64,000 bases of DNA from assembly GCF_002865645.1 (NCBI RefSeq), contig NW_020194512.1, forward strand, positions 3,761,183 to 3,825,182. The letters are read 5' to 3'. The notes under the pieces were generated by a model. It was not told where the DNA came from. It did no database searches and was given only the letters and a program-made list of their open reading frames with translations. This DNA comes from Hyaloscypha bicolor E (Eukaryota; Ascomycota; Leotiomycetes; Helotiales; Hyaloscyphaceae). Both the position numbers and the translations under genes were made by a program. Numbering within the stretch: position 1 is the stretch's first letter; each line of letters begins with the position of its first letter. Shown piece after piece: positions 13,673 to 25,154 of this stretch.

Positions 13673-16600
13673 TTACTTAGTAAATTTAATAACCCTTCTT
13701 GGAAAGTTGACCAAATCCTTTAACCTCTTCCCCTTGTATGCAACTTGCATTTCAGCCCTCCCCTCCTCATTATACGCTACGCCCATAAATTCGTCATCGT
13801 ACTCGCTCATGTTTCTTTTTCGGGCAAAAGCGTTTTTGTATTTTGCAGTCGCGGTGTCGGAGATGGGGCCCAAGATGAAGTCGGCTTGTTGGTGCAGATC
13901 TGGTTTTGCTGGAAACCCTTGATCAGTCGAGAGCCCATTCTTCCCGAGTCCAAGGCGGTTGGATATGATTCTCTATAAAGGAAACGAAATAGTAAGCAAG
14001 CGGTTAATGGTATCACTGCAGCGGTTACAGCAACTTGACTTACCATTCTCCATTCTTTTGTGGGTTTGCGGCCATAATGGTGGGCGTCACTTGCACTGGT
14101 ATCGAGATACTTATTAGGCACCATCTGCTGGATAATAGCGCCCTTGCCTTGGTTGCCCTTTGCGTATTTTTCTCCATACTCTCGAGTCATTGCAAAGTAT
14201 GTGACAGGCCTATCTTGATCGTCTACTTCGGATGCGGTATTAAAGTCTCCGGGCTTTCCATTCCCTTTCTCATCAACCGATGTGATGTGTCGCCAATTGT
14301 CCGGCTCATCGACCCATGCTTGTGCTCTCTTAGGCTCTACAGCCCTCCACAAGCTAGTCCATCCATGTGGCGGATCGTCAAAGTCGAAGGGACCAGAAGG
14401 GACGTACTCGTTTTGTGGGACATATTCTGTCGTTTTCGGTGCCGAAGACATGGATGTACTGGTGGAAGCCAAGGAAATGTTTGATGAAGCATGCGAGCTT
14501 GAAGTGTACACTGGCGTTGACTCCACCACTTCTTGCTTCCCTTCTGGCGGTGAAGCTTGTATCGGCTTAGGAGTACCTTGCTGAGCTGGGGCTTGCTGAG
14601 CTGTGTTTAGGCTGGCCAACCGTAGTGCAGCAGATAGTGGCGCAACAACCGCCCAGACGGCCCATGACAGGATTGTGCTTCCCACGCCTCCCCAACTCCA
14701 AGACGATGCCGCCGGCCCTCCCTTTTCCATTGAGGGAACTTTCTTCTTGTTCCTCCCGTGACCTCCATGGTCGTCAAAATTGATGGGGTCGTTTCCGCAG
14801 TATGCAAACACGTTCAAACCATCCCCAATCCCAATTGGATCAGGCGAAGTCCATCTCCCGAGCCAGGAAGCATAGTATCGAGCACCGCAATAGTCCAGCC
14901 CGGTTTCAACATCTCTCTCATAGCTGGCGTAACGATATTTACTCGGCGCTTCAACATCACTTCGACATGCGCGGTACGTCGTCGCGCCGAAGGGAGAGTA
15001 CTCCTCGTATGAAATGACCTGACCTTTGTCATCCAACTCGAGACTACCGCCAAGCTGGTATCGCTCGAGCGTCTTGCCTTTGCTGTCGGACTCAATAAGC
15101 GCCACGCGGAAATCGCCAACGACATGAGATGTCTGCTTCTCCAACTGTATTGTTTTCCCATCACCCGCGAATGTGCGGTATACTTCATATGCCTGCAAGC
15201 ATATGGTCTGCTTTATTTTGGTTGGTTGAGCTCCACCACGGGCTGCGCGTTCGGTCACTTTGCGCACTCGATTTCCATTCCCATCATACACAAACCAGGT
15301 TGTTTCTGGTGTTCCATTGTTCAGAATCTGGGTTGAGCAAGATCGCAACTTGTCGTGAGAATCCCATTGCAGAGACGAGAAGCCTGGCATCGAAGTCATG
15401 CATCCGTGACGGCCTGCATCATCGTCGTACCCGTATTTTTCCGTCGAGTTGCCAACAACTGTCTGACTCAGTCGGTTGCTCATGACCTTGTTATCAATGA
15501 AACTTGGCTCATTGTATGAGTACTTTCTTGTCCATCCTGCAATCTCAGGGTGACTTGACGCAGCATGACCCAGCTCCACAATGTTGCCTGCCAGGTCATA
15601 CTTGTACGTTTCAGTATACTCGCAAAGCTGACTGCCATTTCCTGGGATGCCATCTCGGCTTCTTGGTGATGATGTGAAAGGCTTTAAGCTCTGCCCTCCG
15701 CCATTATCAGCATCGAATTGTTCTCGGCCACGAGCCTCAACGAGCCGTCCAAGCGCATCGTACGTGAATGACTGTGTAGGAGAGATCTTTGCGTTGCGGA
15801 AGTAGATATCTTGCTGCGCTGCATCCACTATGGAAGTGATCTTTCCTCGACAGTCGTATTTGTAGAACAAATCTTGCATTACAGTCCGATCGTCACGAGT
15901 TGTTCTCGTATTCGTCAACTGGAGGCTGATTGGATCGTACTTGTATTGAGTCTCCGAGCCGTTGCCATAATTGACAGACAGTCTTTGGCCATTAACAGAA
16001 TAGGTCGCATCTTTGATGTAGGGCTTGAAAGATTGGGATGAGTTAGGAGGTGCCCAGCTGACTGATTTGGCCTGGCCAGTCAAGTTAAACTCTCGTCGAG
16101 TAGTACTTCCGTCTGGAGACACCGTGCTGAATGCGCGATTATAAGCGTCAAAATTGGCGCGTTCACCATAGACGGTGCTTTCCAGCTGCACTGTGTCTTC
16201 ATCAGACCAGTTCAGCGTGTTCTTGTAGTCGATAGCAAGCTGAGTCTCCGAATGCAAGCAGTTCCCCTTGAAGTCAAACGCGACATTAGTCCTCACACCT
16301 GCCTGATCAAAAGATTTGACGACTTGCCCGCTCAGATTGCGTGCAGCCGCGTCCGAGATCGATTCGCCATAGATTGTCTTGCCAACCAGAATCTCAGACG
16401 CAGAGCCCAGCTTCAAGTACTCCCCTGTTGGCCTGCCAAGCGAGTCATATGTCGTCCGAGTCCGCATGTTCCTGGCGTCCCATCCTAGAACCTTTCGACC
16501 AAGAACATTGAAGAAGGTGAATCCTTCTGCTTTATCCATACTCGCTTGGTACATGCAGCGAGATAACAGATCATGACGGCTCTTGACAACTAGTCGATCG

Positions 16601-19600
16601 AGAGGATCCCAGACACCTGCCAATCTGCCGTAGAGATCGAATTCAGATCGACTGTGGAGCTCTTGAGAGCTGTTTTGAGCTATTGACAAGAATGTTCTGC
16701 CGGCCACGTCTAAGTGCGCGGTCGTCGGGAGGTCGTTGTACCTGGAAGACTTCGTTGCCGCATCCTGACCCCATTTATCACCCTTCACATGGGCATCAAA
16801 CCATGAAGGTAGATAAGAGCTAGACTCCAGGCCTTTGAAGCTAGGCCCTATGTCAGGATCTTGCATAGGATCATTGATGAGAACGGTGTTCCCGGCGTCA
16901 AAAGTAGTCTGTGACCATGCATCAAAGCGTATCTTGCTCCAAGAATGGTCGGCATTCAATGTTCCAATCACCCGACCGATGGAATCACGCAGAAAGGTAG
17001 CTTGAGCTACCTGGCTACCGTCATCTGACTGGAATCGAAAGTCGTGCGTGTTGGAGAAGAATGGGCTGAATTGCTTGACTGGTTGCCCTTTGTTGTCGTG
17101 TATGACCCACCCATTGAATCTCCATTGGGCACCACCACTGCTCTGATCTGCCAATTCAACAACTTGGAATGGACTGCCATGGCCATTCATGTATGTGATC
17201 GTCACTAATATCTTTGCTTCGCTAGCCGGCGGGTTTGTCGACCCAAAATGTACGTCACGAGATATCACGGCCTCGAAACAAGGTACTTGAATTCCGCCAG
17301 TGCCCGTTCTGCCATACCGATGCGTGTCGGAAATCTTGCGAGAGCCCGCATTGCCCAGTAGCTGCTTGGTCAATGGTCCTAGCGGATCTTTGATGAATTG
17401 ATCCAACTGATCTGTCGACAGCACAGGCGTAAGTCCATCGACTGAATCGCCCAGCCGTTCCGTGTCCTTGCCCATGACAGCGGATGCAGCGATTCCAGCC
17501 AATGGGGAAAACACGACTTTTTTTCGGTTGCCATTTGGATCAGTAGTGAGTGAAGCTTGGAGAGCAACATAATCGTTCGAGAATTCTGTCTTGTTACCCA
17601 GACTATCAGTCCGACTTATCGGAAGGAGCTTCAACTCATCTAAGTTTTCGTGTGCTGGATTGGCGAATGGATCTAGAACTGTGGTTGTCTGATAGAAGTT
17701 CTTTCGGGCTTCATTAAGTTCGTTGACTCCATCTCGACTGAACAAAGAGCGAGACGAGGGAACCCACGAATTGCCACTGGAGTCTAGATCCACGTATCCG
17801 GCAGCCTTCAGTGTTCCAACTAGGTCAGAAGCAGGCATGAGCAATTCTGTGCCTCTTGTGAGCAATCCCTTTAGCAAGGATTCAGTAGAAGCCAATTGAA
17901 AGCTCTGATCAAGCACGGAAAACTTCTGGATGATCCCATAGTCGAGTCTTCCAGACAGGTTGGATGTGCGATAGTAGGAGCGAGAGTCTGTCAGCAGCAA
18001 CTTCTGCTTCCTTGTTGGGTCGATTTTTGGCTCCGGCTCGGAAGCAATCTCATCTGCTTCGCGAAAGAACGAAAACTCGTCTTTTGTCAACGCATCGAAA
18101 GAGAGACGCTGGGGAAGACTTGGTGCAAGTATCCGGTAACTGCGTGACCCTGCAGTGGATGGCCCACAAAAGTAATCGGCGTCCTCAATGGCATTTGTAT
18201 AGTCGGTTTCCGAATAATTTACTATGCTCTCTTGTTGTTTGGCCCTATCCCGTGGGTCGGAAAGAGGGCTCTGAAGGCGACCATAGCTGACTGATGCAGA
18301 TTTGACAGTGTTTCCAAATCGATCGACTTCGAGAGTGAAGGTGTGTTGGATGCGAGGATCATCCATCATTCGTTCGTAATTGCATGTTATCGTCTCTCGA
18401 CCGACGACAGTGAAAACTCCGTGCAGGTCGTTTGTGCGCTTTTGGCGCATCTTGACTTCGTAATTCGATTCCGAGACAACGAATGGCCGTCCAGCTTTCG
18501 GAGACTGATCATCGCTGAAGAGCTCCTCCCTCAACAGCGACCCCTTGAGAGCCCTATGAGCTTCTCTAAAATCCGATGTTGACATATTCTCTGGAAGCTT
18601 TGAAGCTGAAAGCTGTTGAGATCCGAAGATATCCAGCAAAGAGGTCGTCTGCTGAAAAGCACCAGTGTGAAACCAACTCCTTCGGTGGACGGGAGGTTGC
18701 TGGTATCTAACACGATTGCCCACTGATTCTGCAAAGTCCTCGGCATCCCACTGCTCGACCATTGCGAAGCCCCGAAATTCCTTCTCAAAACCGTCATAGA
18801 AGCCATCGTGATACGCATATCTCGTCGAAATTGAAGCTTGCGCGATTCTATCATGTATGACTACTCGGTCCACACAATGGATCGGGAATGGTAATCGAGT
18901 CTGCCAGGGTATTCCTCGACGTTCATCGTCGTGGTAGTATTTGGTAGAAGGGCAATAACTGACAGTTGTTTCCATCCCAAAGCCATTCGAGTAAGCGGAC
19001 AGCAAGTGTGATTTCGATCCGCCCGTCAGGTCAACATAGCGGAGACCTGTTGTCCCAAACTCGTCTGGAGCTACCCAACACAAGCAGCCTGTACCATTGC
19101 CTAATAGGTCAACGGCACTCACAGCAGACAGCTGGTCAAGTTGGGGGAATGTTGAAACAGTCTGAACCTCGCTCCAGCCATTTCCCGCCAGGTTGAAGTA
19201 GACATGTGCAGTGCCACCAGCTGGGAGATAGATCAAATCTGTAGTTCCAGAACCATCAACGTCGAGCAGCCGTAACCGATCTACGGAGAATTGATCCGAA
19301 TGATCCATGTAAGGCGACTTATCCATCCTCACCAGGCTCCCAAACTTTCCATAACCCATATTTGGCCAATAAGAGATGTCACCATTGCGGATTCTCACAA
19401 TGTCCGACAAGCCGTCTCCAGACATATCAGCAAGGGAAAAGCTTTCTTGCTCATCTCCAGTCTGTAAACTTGGCTTCTCTGCGCTGTTCATTGTTTGTCG
19501 TTGCGGCCCAAATCCTTCTGACTTGAGAGAAGGATACCATGCTACCTCCCCGTTCTCATCAATGCTCTGGACAATATCTGCGTTTCCACTGCCGGTTAGA

Positions 19601-21302
19601 TCGACCCGTCTGAGGACTCGATTGTTCAAGTCCAGCGTCGGCAAAGTAGCAAATGGAACGAAGTTTGTCCAATCATCATCTTCGGTACGCTCAAAATACC
19701 CACGCATGTTACCAGACGAGTCCAAGACGACAAAATCCAGCCGTCCGTCATGATCAAGATCTTCAAAGAAGAATTGACCATCTTCCAGGCCGGCATTCGG
19801 CAAGATCGGTATTTGTCTGGGGGGACCAAAACATTTCTTCGAGTCGGGAAGGAAGCCAGAACATTCGTTTCTTTGATAATACCAGCCATTGCCTGGTATC
19901 ATGGCGAGGATTCCTGGCGCACCCTCTCCATCTAGGTCCAGCCACTGAGACTTTGGATCATTCTGATGAGGTAGGTTGAGTACCGATGAGGCGTCTATCT
20001 CCGACAACGGCAGATCGTTCAGTTGGGCCATCTGTGTGTACTTGAGCTCTACCGGAGGCAAGCTTTCACTCAAATAGCTACCTTTACTATCTGGCATGTA
20101 CCCCGATTCCGTTACCGACTTGAGAAGCGTGAATGCAGGCGACTCTTCATAATCGAGAATCACTGCCGAAACCAAACAATCATCCACGTCAAGCTTCTCA
20201 GGAATGTGATGAAACATCAATACTCTCCGGCACAGGCGATTGCTTCTAATCTCAAATCCACTCTTGTAAGAAGAGAATGGGTCGTTCCTCGATTTCCAGA
20301 TGCCGACTTCGTGTGTGGTTGGTGTCGAAGCATCATATTCTCCATAGTCAAACACCACCTCGAACAACCATTGGTCTGATGAAGCGGTCGAGGGAGGAAG
20401 TACCTCCCAAGTCTTGAGATCTCGATTCGGCGTTCGATTTCCATATTTGATGCTCTTCATGTACTTGTTCGTTGAACGTGCCGTTGCATCTCGATGCTGC
20501 TCGCAAGCAAGCGTCAAATCGAGTCCGGACGAATCATCGGCTTTGTAAGTCAGAATGCTGCGATTGCCTTGAAGGTCGTAGGTCTCGCAGGCTAGCCATG
20601 AGAAGATTCGTTTCGAACCTCCGTTTCCATGGAAGATTTGCGATTCTTCATTGCGACCATAAATGGTCGTCGCCCCAGTCGCTGAAATTGTGCGCCAATA
20701 AATGTCGCCTGCATCCTTCGTGTTTAGCCATCTTTCGATTCTAGTCACACCTCCCTCGACCCGAGGCCGGTATCGACGAATAGCATAATCACCCACAGTG
20801 CGCTCGTCAAACATTGCTTGATCTCCAGATGCTGGTTCGTTTATCGTTGCATCGCGTAGCGCTGGCACCAAGTCCTCCGCATCCGACATCTGAAAAACAT
20901 CCTCATCGCTGTAGAGCGGAACTCCAGTGGACGTCTTCCGAGAGATACTTCCTGCTGAGAGTTGCCATCCAAAGCCAAAGGGACCATTTCCGTTACCAGA
21001 GTCATATGTAAGTGCCAATGATGCGCCAGTTCCTGAACGACCTGGAGAAGTCGTTATCGGAATGGATAATGACATGGTCCCATTGACTGCATTGACTCCG
21101 AATTTCTCTCCGATTGCTCTTTGAGATCCTCCCCGCGTCCACTAGAAGGTAGAGCACCAGGAAGAAAACCATTTGAAGCTTCGGCATTCTCAGAAACATG
21201 GGATGCTCCCGATGTTGGTGATCCTGAAGGAAACTGTGGCAGTTGTGCGGTGCTCCCATCCCCGAGTGGCCTTCTAGTTACTGGCGATTTGTTAGCAGCC
21301 AT
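13673..21302 (-). CDS. TcB-TcC fusion subunit of an ABC-type insecticidal toxin complex (one clear intron; frame break near 5' end)
   Basis: Very large minus-strand gene, uninterrupted from 21,075 to the splice site at 14,044. Domain order: SpvB-like start (SIPITTSPGRSGTGASLAL, about 21,065-21,010); five FG-GAP/VCBS-type repeats with DLDGEG, DLDHDG, DLTGSG, DMSGDG and DVDGSG (19,960-19,190); TcB mid-domains (FPIHCVDRVV... YHDGFYDGFEKEFRGF, about 18,900-18,760); YD/RHS repeats (about 16,650-15,450); and the RHS core (YRYASYERDVETGLDYCGAR, ending RWTSPDPIG, about 14,960-14,830). A hydrophobic segment, a Ser/Thr/Pro-rich linker and a variable C-terminal domain follow. At about 2,500 aa it equals a bacterial TcB plus TcC, so it should form the cocoon shell and its enclosed cargo in one chain. 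An intron at 13,973-14,043 joins a last exon (13,972-13,673, 99 codons). The cargo domain (LWRAVEPKRAQAW; YFAMTREYGEKYAKG; DFILGPISDTATAKY in the last exon) hints at an ADP-ribosyltransferase-like fold, uncertain. The start at 21,302 has good context but needs a frame change near 21,130; the next ATG (21,075) would omit the conserved IGEKFGVN stretch. Confidence 0.88.
13973..14043 (-). other. Spliceosomal intron in TcB-TcC gene (71 nt)
   Basis: On the minus strand it begins GTAAGTCAAG and ends TTTCCTTTATAG, with a branch-like GCTTAC about 20 nt before the 3' end. It lies between codons (phase 0). Reading through it gives a hydrophobic tail of different character and a stop at 13,807. Splicing instead opens a frame with a stop at 13,673. 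Confidence 0.85.
21115..21281 (-). other. Reading-frame discontinuity at the TcB-TcC N-terminus
   Basis: The upstream frame from the ATG at 21,302 carries GALPSSGRG up to about 21,135. The conserved RAIGEKFGVNAVNGT stretch continues in a different frame from about 21,120, across a run of four C on the plus strand (21,131-21,134). Two readings are possible: a single-base loss in that homopolymer (mutation or sequence error), or an intron 21,281-21,142 (GTAACT...TTCTAG, 140 nt, phase 0) that would remove most of the upstream residues. The intron has a weak donor and no clear branch site, so I favour the indel. Confidence 0.6.
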
Positions 21303-21962
21303 GCTGATTATTTTGTGGCAGCCCAAGGAGACTCAGAATCAGAGCTTCATCAGATTTGAGCACTTGTCTTGAGTTAATCCTGTATGAACGTTACTCAGGA
21401 TAGATTTGAAAACACTGCTACATTTGAGACGAAAGGCTAAGGCTGTGGTCGTAGGTGAGGCTGCCCATTTCTGGAAGTCACAGCTTGCTTCTCACACTCT
21501 GCAGACTGCATTCTCCGCCATGCAACAGTCGATAGCGGCCAGCCACGGCTTGCAAGCTCGAGCTGAAGTTCGAGCTTGAACCGCACCTCACATCTCATCT
21601 TGATAGCTGCATAATTCACACGCAAGCCACGGAGGTGGAGTAAGGTAGCTTTGCAGATTCAGCTGAATGCAGCACGCCGCAACGAGGAGAAGAGGAGCGA
21701 GCGGCACAAAAGAGGAGATGCCGGTAGTTCGACTTCGCGGGGACTGCCGGCGGATGGGTACGAGGCTTCTTGTCTGAGAACGTCACACGGCTTTGACCGT
21801 GAAGGCGCTGATCGAGGCGTCCCTGGCCCCAACAACTCAACGATGGGAGCTATGACAATCAATGCTCCCGGCGGTGATTTTATGCATCAAAAAATGACAT
21901 TCCAATCATTGACAGAGCTATTTGCGCGGTAGATGACCTATCCAGAGCCATCTCTCTACTAT
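21303..21962 (-). promoter_or_regulatory. Intergenic region, 3' of the 782-aa gene and 5' of the TcB-TcC gene
   Basis: 660 bp of normal composition between two genes on the same strand. It must contain the terminator of the upstream gene and the promoter of the TcB-TcC gene. No convincing TATA box or regulatory motif can be picked out, and short open frames here overlap on both strands without protein-like character. Its size argues for separate transcripts, not a fused message. Confidence 0.4.
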
Positions 21963-24645
21963 CTAGGGCTTCAAGATTACATCAACGGGGTGCGCAAAGC
22001 TTTGGCTTGCCAGTCCCTCAACAGGTGGCCAGCTCTCTGTGATCTGGACGGGATAGGTTCCAGCGACTCCCGTATCTGCCAACAGGGCAAGAGTCACGCT
22101 GTTTCCAGGGCCAAGCTCAGCACCACCTCTCGCAATGAAAATCAGCTCAGTCATGCCACCCCCTGCTGCGTCCTGCATCAACTTGACATCTCCAAACCCA
22201 CTGACAGATTTGTGGATGAGTTGGTACACATTCGACTGTGTACTCGCTGGTCTTTCCTCTTCTCCCACAGTAAACTGGGCGGGAGCAAACCTTGTAGATG
22301 TAACGAGGCCTTTTCCAGTTTTGTCTGCCACAATCACGATCTGGATTGAGTTCAGCGCAATAGGCTTCTCCGTCTGGTTTGTGCCTGTCAAAAGAATCTC
22401 GACAGCTTTTCCGGCGGCTTTGACGGGGCTGGAAGCTTCCCATGCCAGCTTCACCGTGGGCACGACGGTGGGAGCCTGGACTGGAGTTGTCTTGAAAGCG
22501 AATTGCGTAGCTGATGCAAGTTTAACGTTTGATGGAGTTGGAATGGTGATTTTACCGTGCTCAATCCTGTTGAATGGTCAGGAGCCGTCCCTAACTTATC
22601 ACAATTCACGAATCAAATAATATTCCACTTACGGCATGTACTCAATCTCTGCCAGAATTTCGCCAGTATTTCCGATGCAGGGATCTGAGAATTTGAATGT
22701 GCCGTTGCCTGGGTACACAAATTTTCCGCTGGATTGGAATGCTTGTTGCAAATTCATCTCGAGCATGGCAACGTGTGTCGTTAATTGGCCAGATATAAAA
22801 TTACGAATCCGCTGGTCTTGGCCCTCGGGCGTCCACGATTGCTGTATCTCGTGTTGAACGAATTCAACCTTGACATCACCATCTTTGTTAGCACCGGCAT
22901 TGACAACGATTTTCATCACTCCATTGTCAATGTTATCGATCACGATGGACATATTCCATGTAAACCGGAACTTGTCTCTGAGAAGCGTGAGCACAATCGA
23001 ACAATATCGAGTATGCAACAACTTACCTAAGGAAGCCAAACGGCCGAATCATCTGCTCGTTATCTGCCCATTCAATGTCATACCAGTACTCTGTGATACC
23101 TTGGACATCAAAGCTGCGCCCACCGGGCGTCCACTTGACAGTCACAGTCGGACTTCCTGCTCAGTCGAGGTTAGCGCAATCGAAGCGGCTTGCGAATAAG
23201 ACGAACCTGCACTCTCAAAGCTGCCACAGACACCATTGTTCGGGTTTCTCGCAGGGGATGGACTCATTTTCATCCTATTGTCCTTGGTGAACATGTAAGA
23301 TCTCGCATCGGATGGGGTTTGCGGGTCGAAGACCGGCTTGAAAGCAAAGATTGGGTCTTTCGAGTCATTATGCACTCCGTCGCTGCCAACAGAGTAGTTC
23401 CAGTGAATGGTGGACGTGTTTCCATCAAAAGTGGCACTCGGTATAGTTGGGAATACTTCTGACGTCTTGTTGAAAGGTTGAAGCATTGGCAATAGGAATG
23501 TTTCTAAGAACAATTGATGACTCAAGGCAAAAGTGCCATCAATGCGAGGTCCACCAATCGTGGCGGCTTGAGTGGTGAATATCCCTGTCGAGGCCAATTG
23601 CTTGTCATCTGGCAAAGGATGGCCCTGTACCATCTCACAGTACAGTAATGCGTTCAGATCGCCAGGAGGATCGTACGAAACGACCGGGTTTGGGACACCT
23701 TTCGCAGGATTTTTGTATGGGTAGATCTGGTGATACATGGCAGTCGGCTGATACGTTGGTTTGAGAGGATCGACTGGTGATCAAGTTTGGTCAACAAACG
23801 ACACACTATGAGAGCAGCTCACTTACTTTGTGAAGGTGGGGGGAGAGTAAACTTATATCCCAGCGTTGTCAGCCCTTGAGTCTCCTGGGTTTTGACCCAG
23901 CGTCCCAACATGGTTTGGAGATCGATCTCGAGGAAAGGATATTGTTTAATCAGCATTCCCCAAGATCTCTTTTTGCCGTCAACTACCCCGAAGTTGGAAT
24001 TGTTGAAATCAAAATCTTTCCAGTGCGCATCTGCATACACCTTCAGCAACTGTGTGCAACAGGAAGGATTGAGAAGGAGACCTACCAGATAGCTTGGCGA
24101 AGAGTCTTTCGATGGTGTAATCACCCGGGACATCGAACTTCTCCTGAATGAATTTCAACTGCGCCTCCTGGCGCGCTTTCTCGTCTGGGTCCGCATCTTG
24201 ATTGACTACGACGCTCTGGTTGCCGAGGTCGATCGTGACTGCAAGTTCCCAACCGGCCATGTCTTCGATGATATCCGGATCATCTTCGTCGTCAGGCGGC
24301 ATGGTCAGCGTACCACTGGCAAAGCTGTTCCAGGTGGTCAGGACGAGCAATAGTATGGTTGAAGGTCTGTGTCTGGCCTACTTACCGCATCACATAGAGG
24401 CACCTGGCCAGGGAAAGATCTGCTCCGAGACCACCACCAAGCAAGATGCGCGGGGAGAGCAATTCTGCATCAATGCTTCCAATGCGACGATTGCGAAAGG
24501 CAAGCTTCTTGAACTCGGGATACCGGTCGTAGAGGCCGTCGAATGAATCATTAATGATCTTTTGCGAGACGGCGACGACCTGATCATAATGGGAATGTGC
24601 TGTTGCAAGCGATGTCTTCAAGCGAAGCGTAGTGTCTGTGTCCAT
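21963..24645 (-). CDS. Seven-exon gene, 782-aa protein of unrecognised family within the Tc locus
   Basis: Reconstructed from six short introns with canonical ends and CTRAC-like branch sites. Exons: 24,645-24,386; 24,324-24,086; 24,030-23,827; 23,773-23,207; 23,156-23,027; 22,977-22,633; 22,566-21,963. They total 2,349 nt, an exact multiple of three, and every junction keeps the frame. No signal peptide, membrane segment or known catalytic motif is visible. The N-terminal half is mixed (residues about 1-90 with DSFDGLYDRYPEFKKL; an acidic PPDDEDDPD stretch in exon 2). The middle has RIDGTFALSHQLFLETF. The C-terminal exon (about 200 aa, VKLAWEASSPVKAAG to the end) looks like a beta-sandwich. 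Its place between divergent TcA and same-strand TcB-TcC genes suggests a role with the complex, such as chaperone, export, immunity or partner. A very weak resemblance to TULIP-type accessory proteins of toxin loci is a guess only. The start at 24,645 (purine at -3, G at +4) is preferred over 24,711. Confidence 0.82.
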
Positions 24646-25147
24646 GACGGGCAAAGAAGTGAAGTGGAATGTAATGATGATGGTTGGAATTGAAACTCTG
24701 CTTGAGTGCAAGGAAGTGCAGACTCTGGTCTAATAGAAATATCAAACAAAATCACCTACCAGAGACGCCTTTTGAGAGAATTGCGAGCTCCAGCTTCCTG
24801 AACTCAGCTCTGAGAAGGCGTCCATCTCAACATGCGCCATGCGCCATGCTTTCGTAGAGCACTGCGAGAAGTAGCGTGAAAGAAGTGGGCGTACCATTGC
24901 AATCCTCTCAGGTGCATCAACGCAAGCCCTTCTTCTCGCAGTTGTGCGACAGCTCAAGGGCCAGAGAGTAAAAGGGATGCAGAGAGGGGTGGAGGTCAGC
25001 CCGAAGCGGCGTGGCTTCACGTAAGAAGCTGAGGTCAAACTGCATGTGTTCAGGTTGGTGGACGAAAGCGGGGAGTGCCGTGTGGAGAAGAGGAGAATGC
25101 TTGCGCTAAGTGCCGCCAGAGGGAAAGTCGCTAATTTGCCCATTTGC
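24646..25147 (-). promoter_or_regulatory. Upstream region of the 782-aa gene, cut by the transposon
   Basis: About 500 bp of normal composition between the start codon and the target duplication of the 9.4-kb insert. A long minus-strand open frame passes through it into the inverted repeat but has no family resemblance. Before insertion this would have been contiguous with 34,582-35,500, giving a divergent promoter of about 1.4 kb shared with the TcA gene. Confidence 0.45.
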
Positions 25148-25154
25148 GGGAGCT
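25148..25154 (+). repeat. Target-site duplication, left copy (GGGAGCT)
   Basis: Seven bases GGGAGCT directly abut the outer end of the left inverted repeat. The identical heptamer abuts the outer end of the right inverted repeat at 34,575-34,581. Confidence 0.8.

Noticed and set aside
13673..13873. Small separate minus-strand gene after the TcB-TcC gene
   Set aside because: It is in frame with the splice acceptor at 13,973 and reads as the last exon of the large gene.
21963..24711. Six or more small independent genes
   Set aside because: All are bridged by canonical short introns with branch sites. The summed exons are an exact multiple of three and every junction is in frame.
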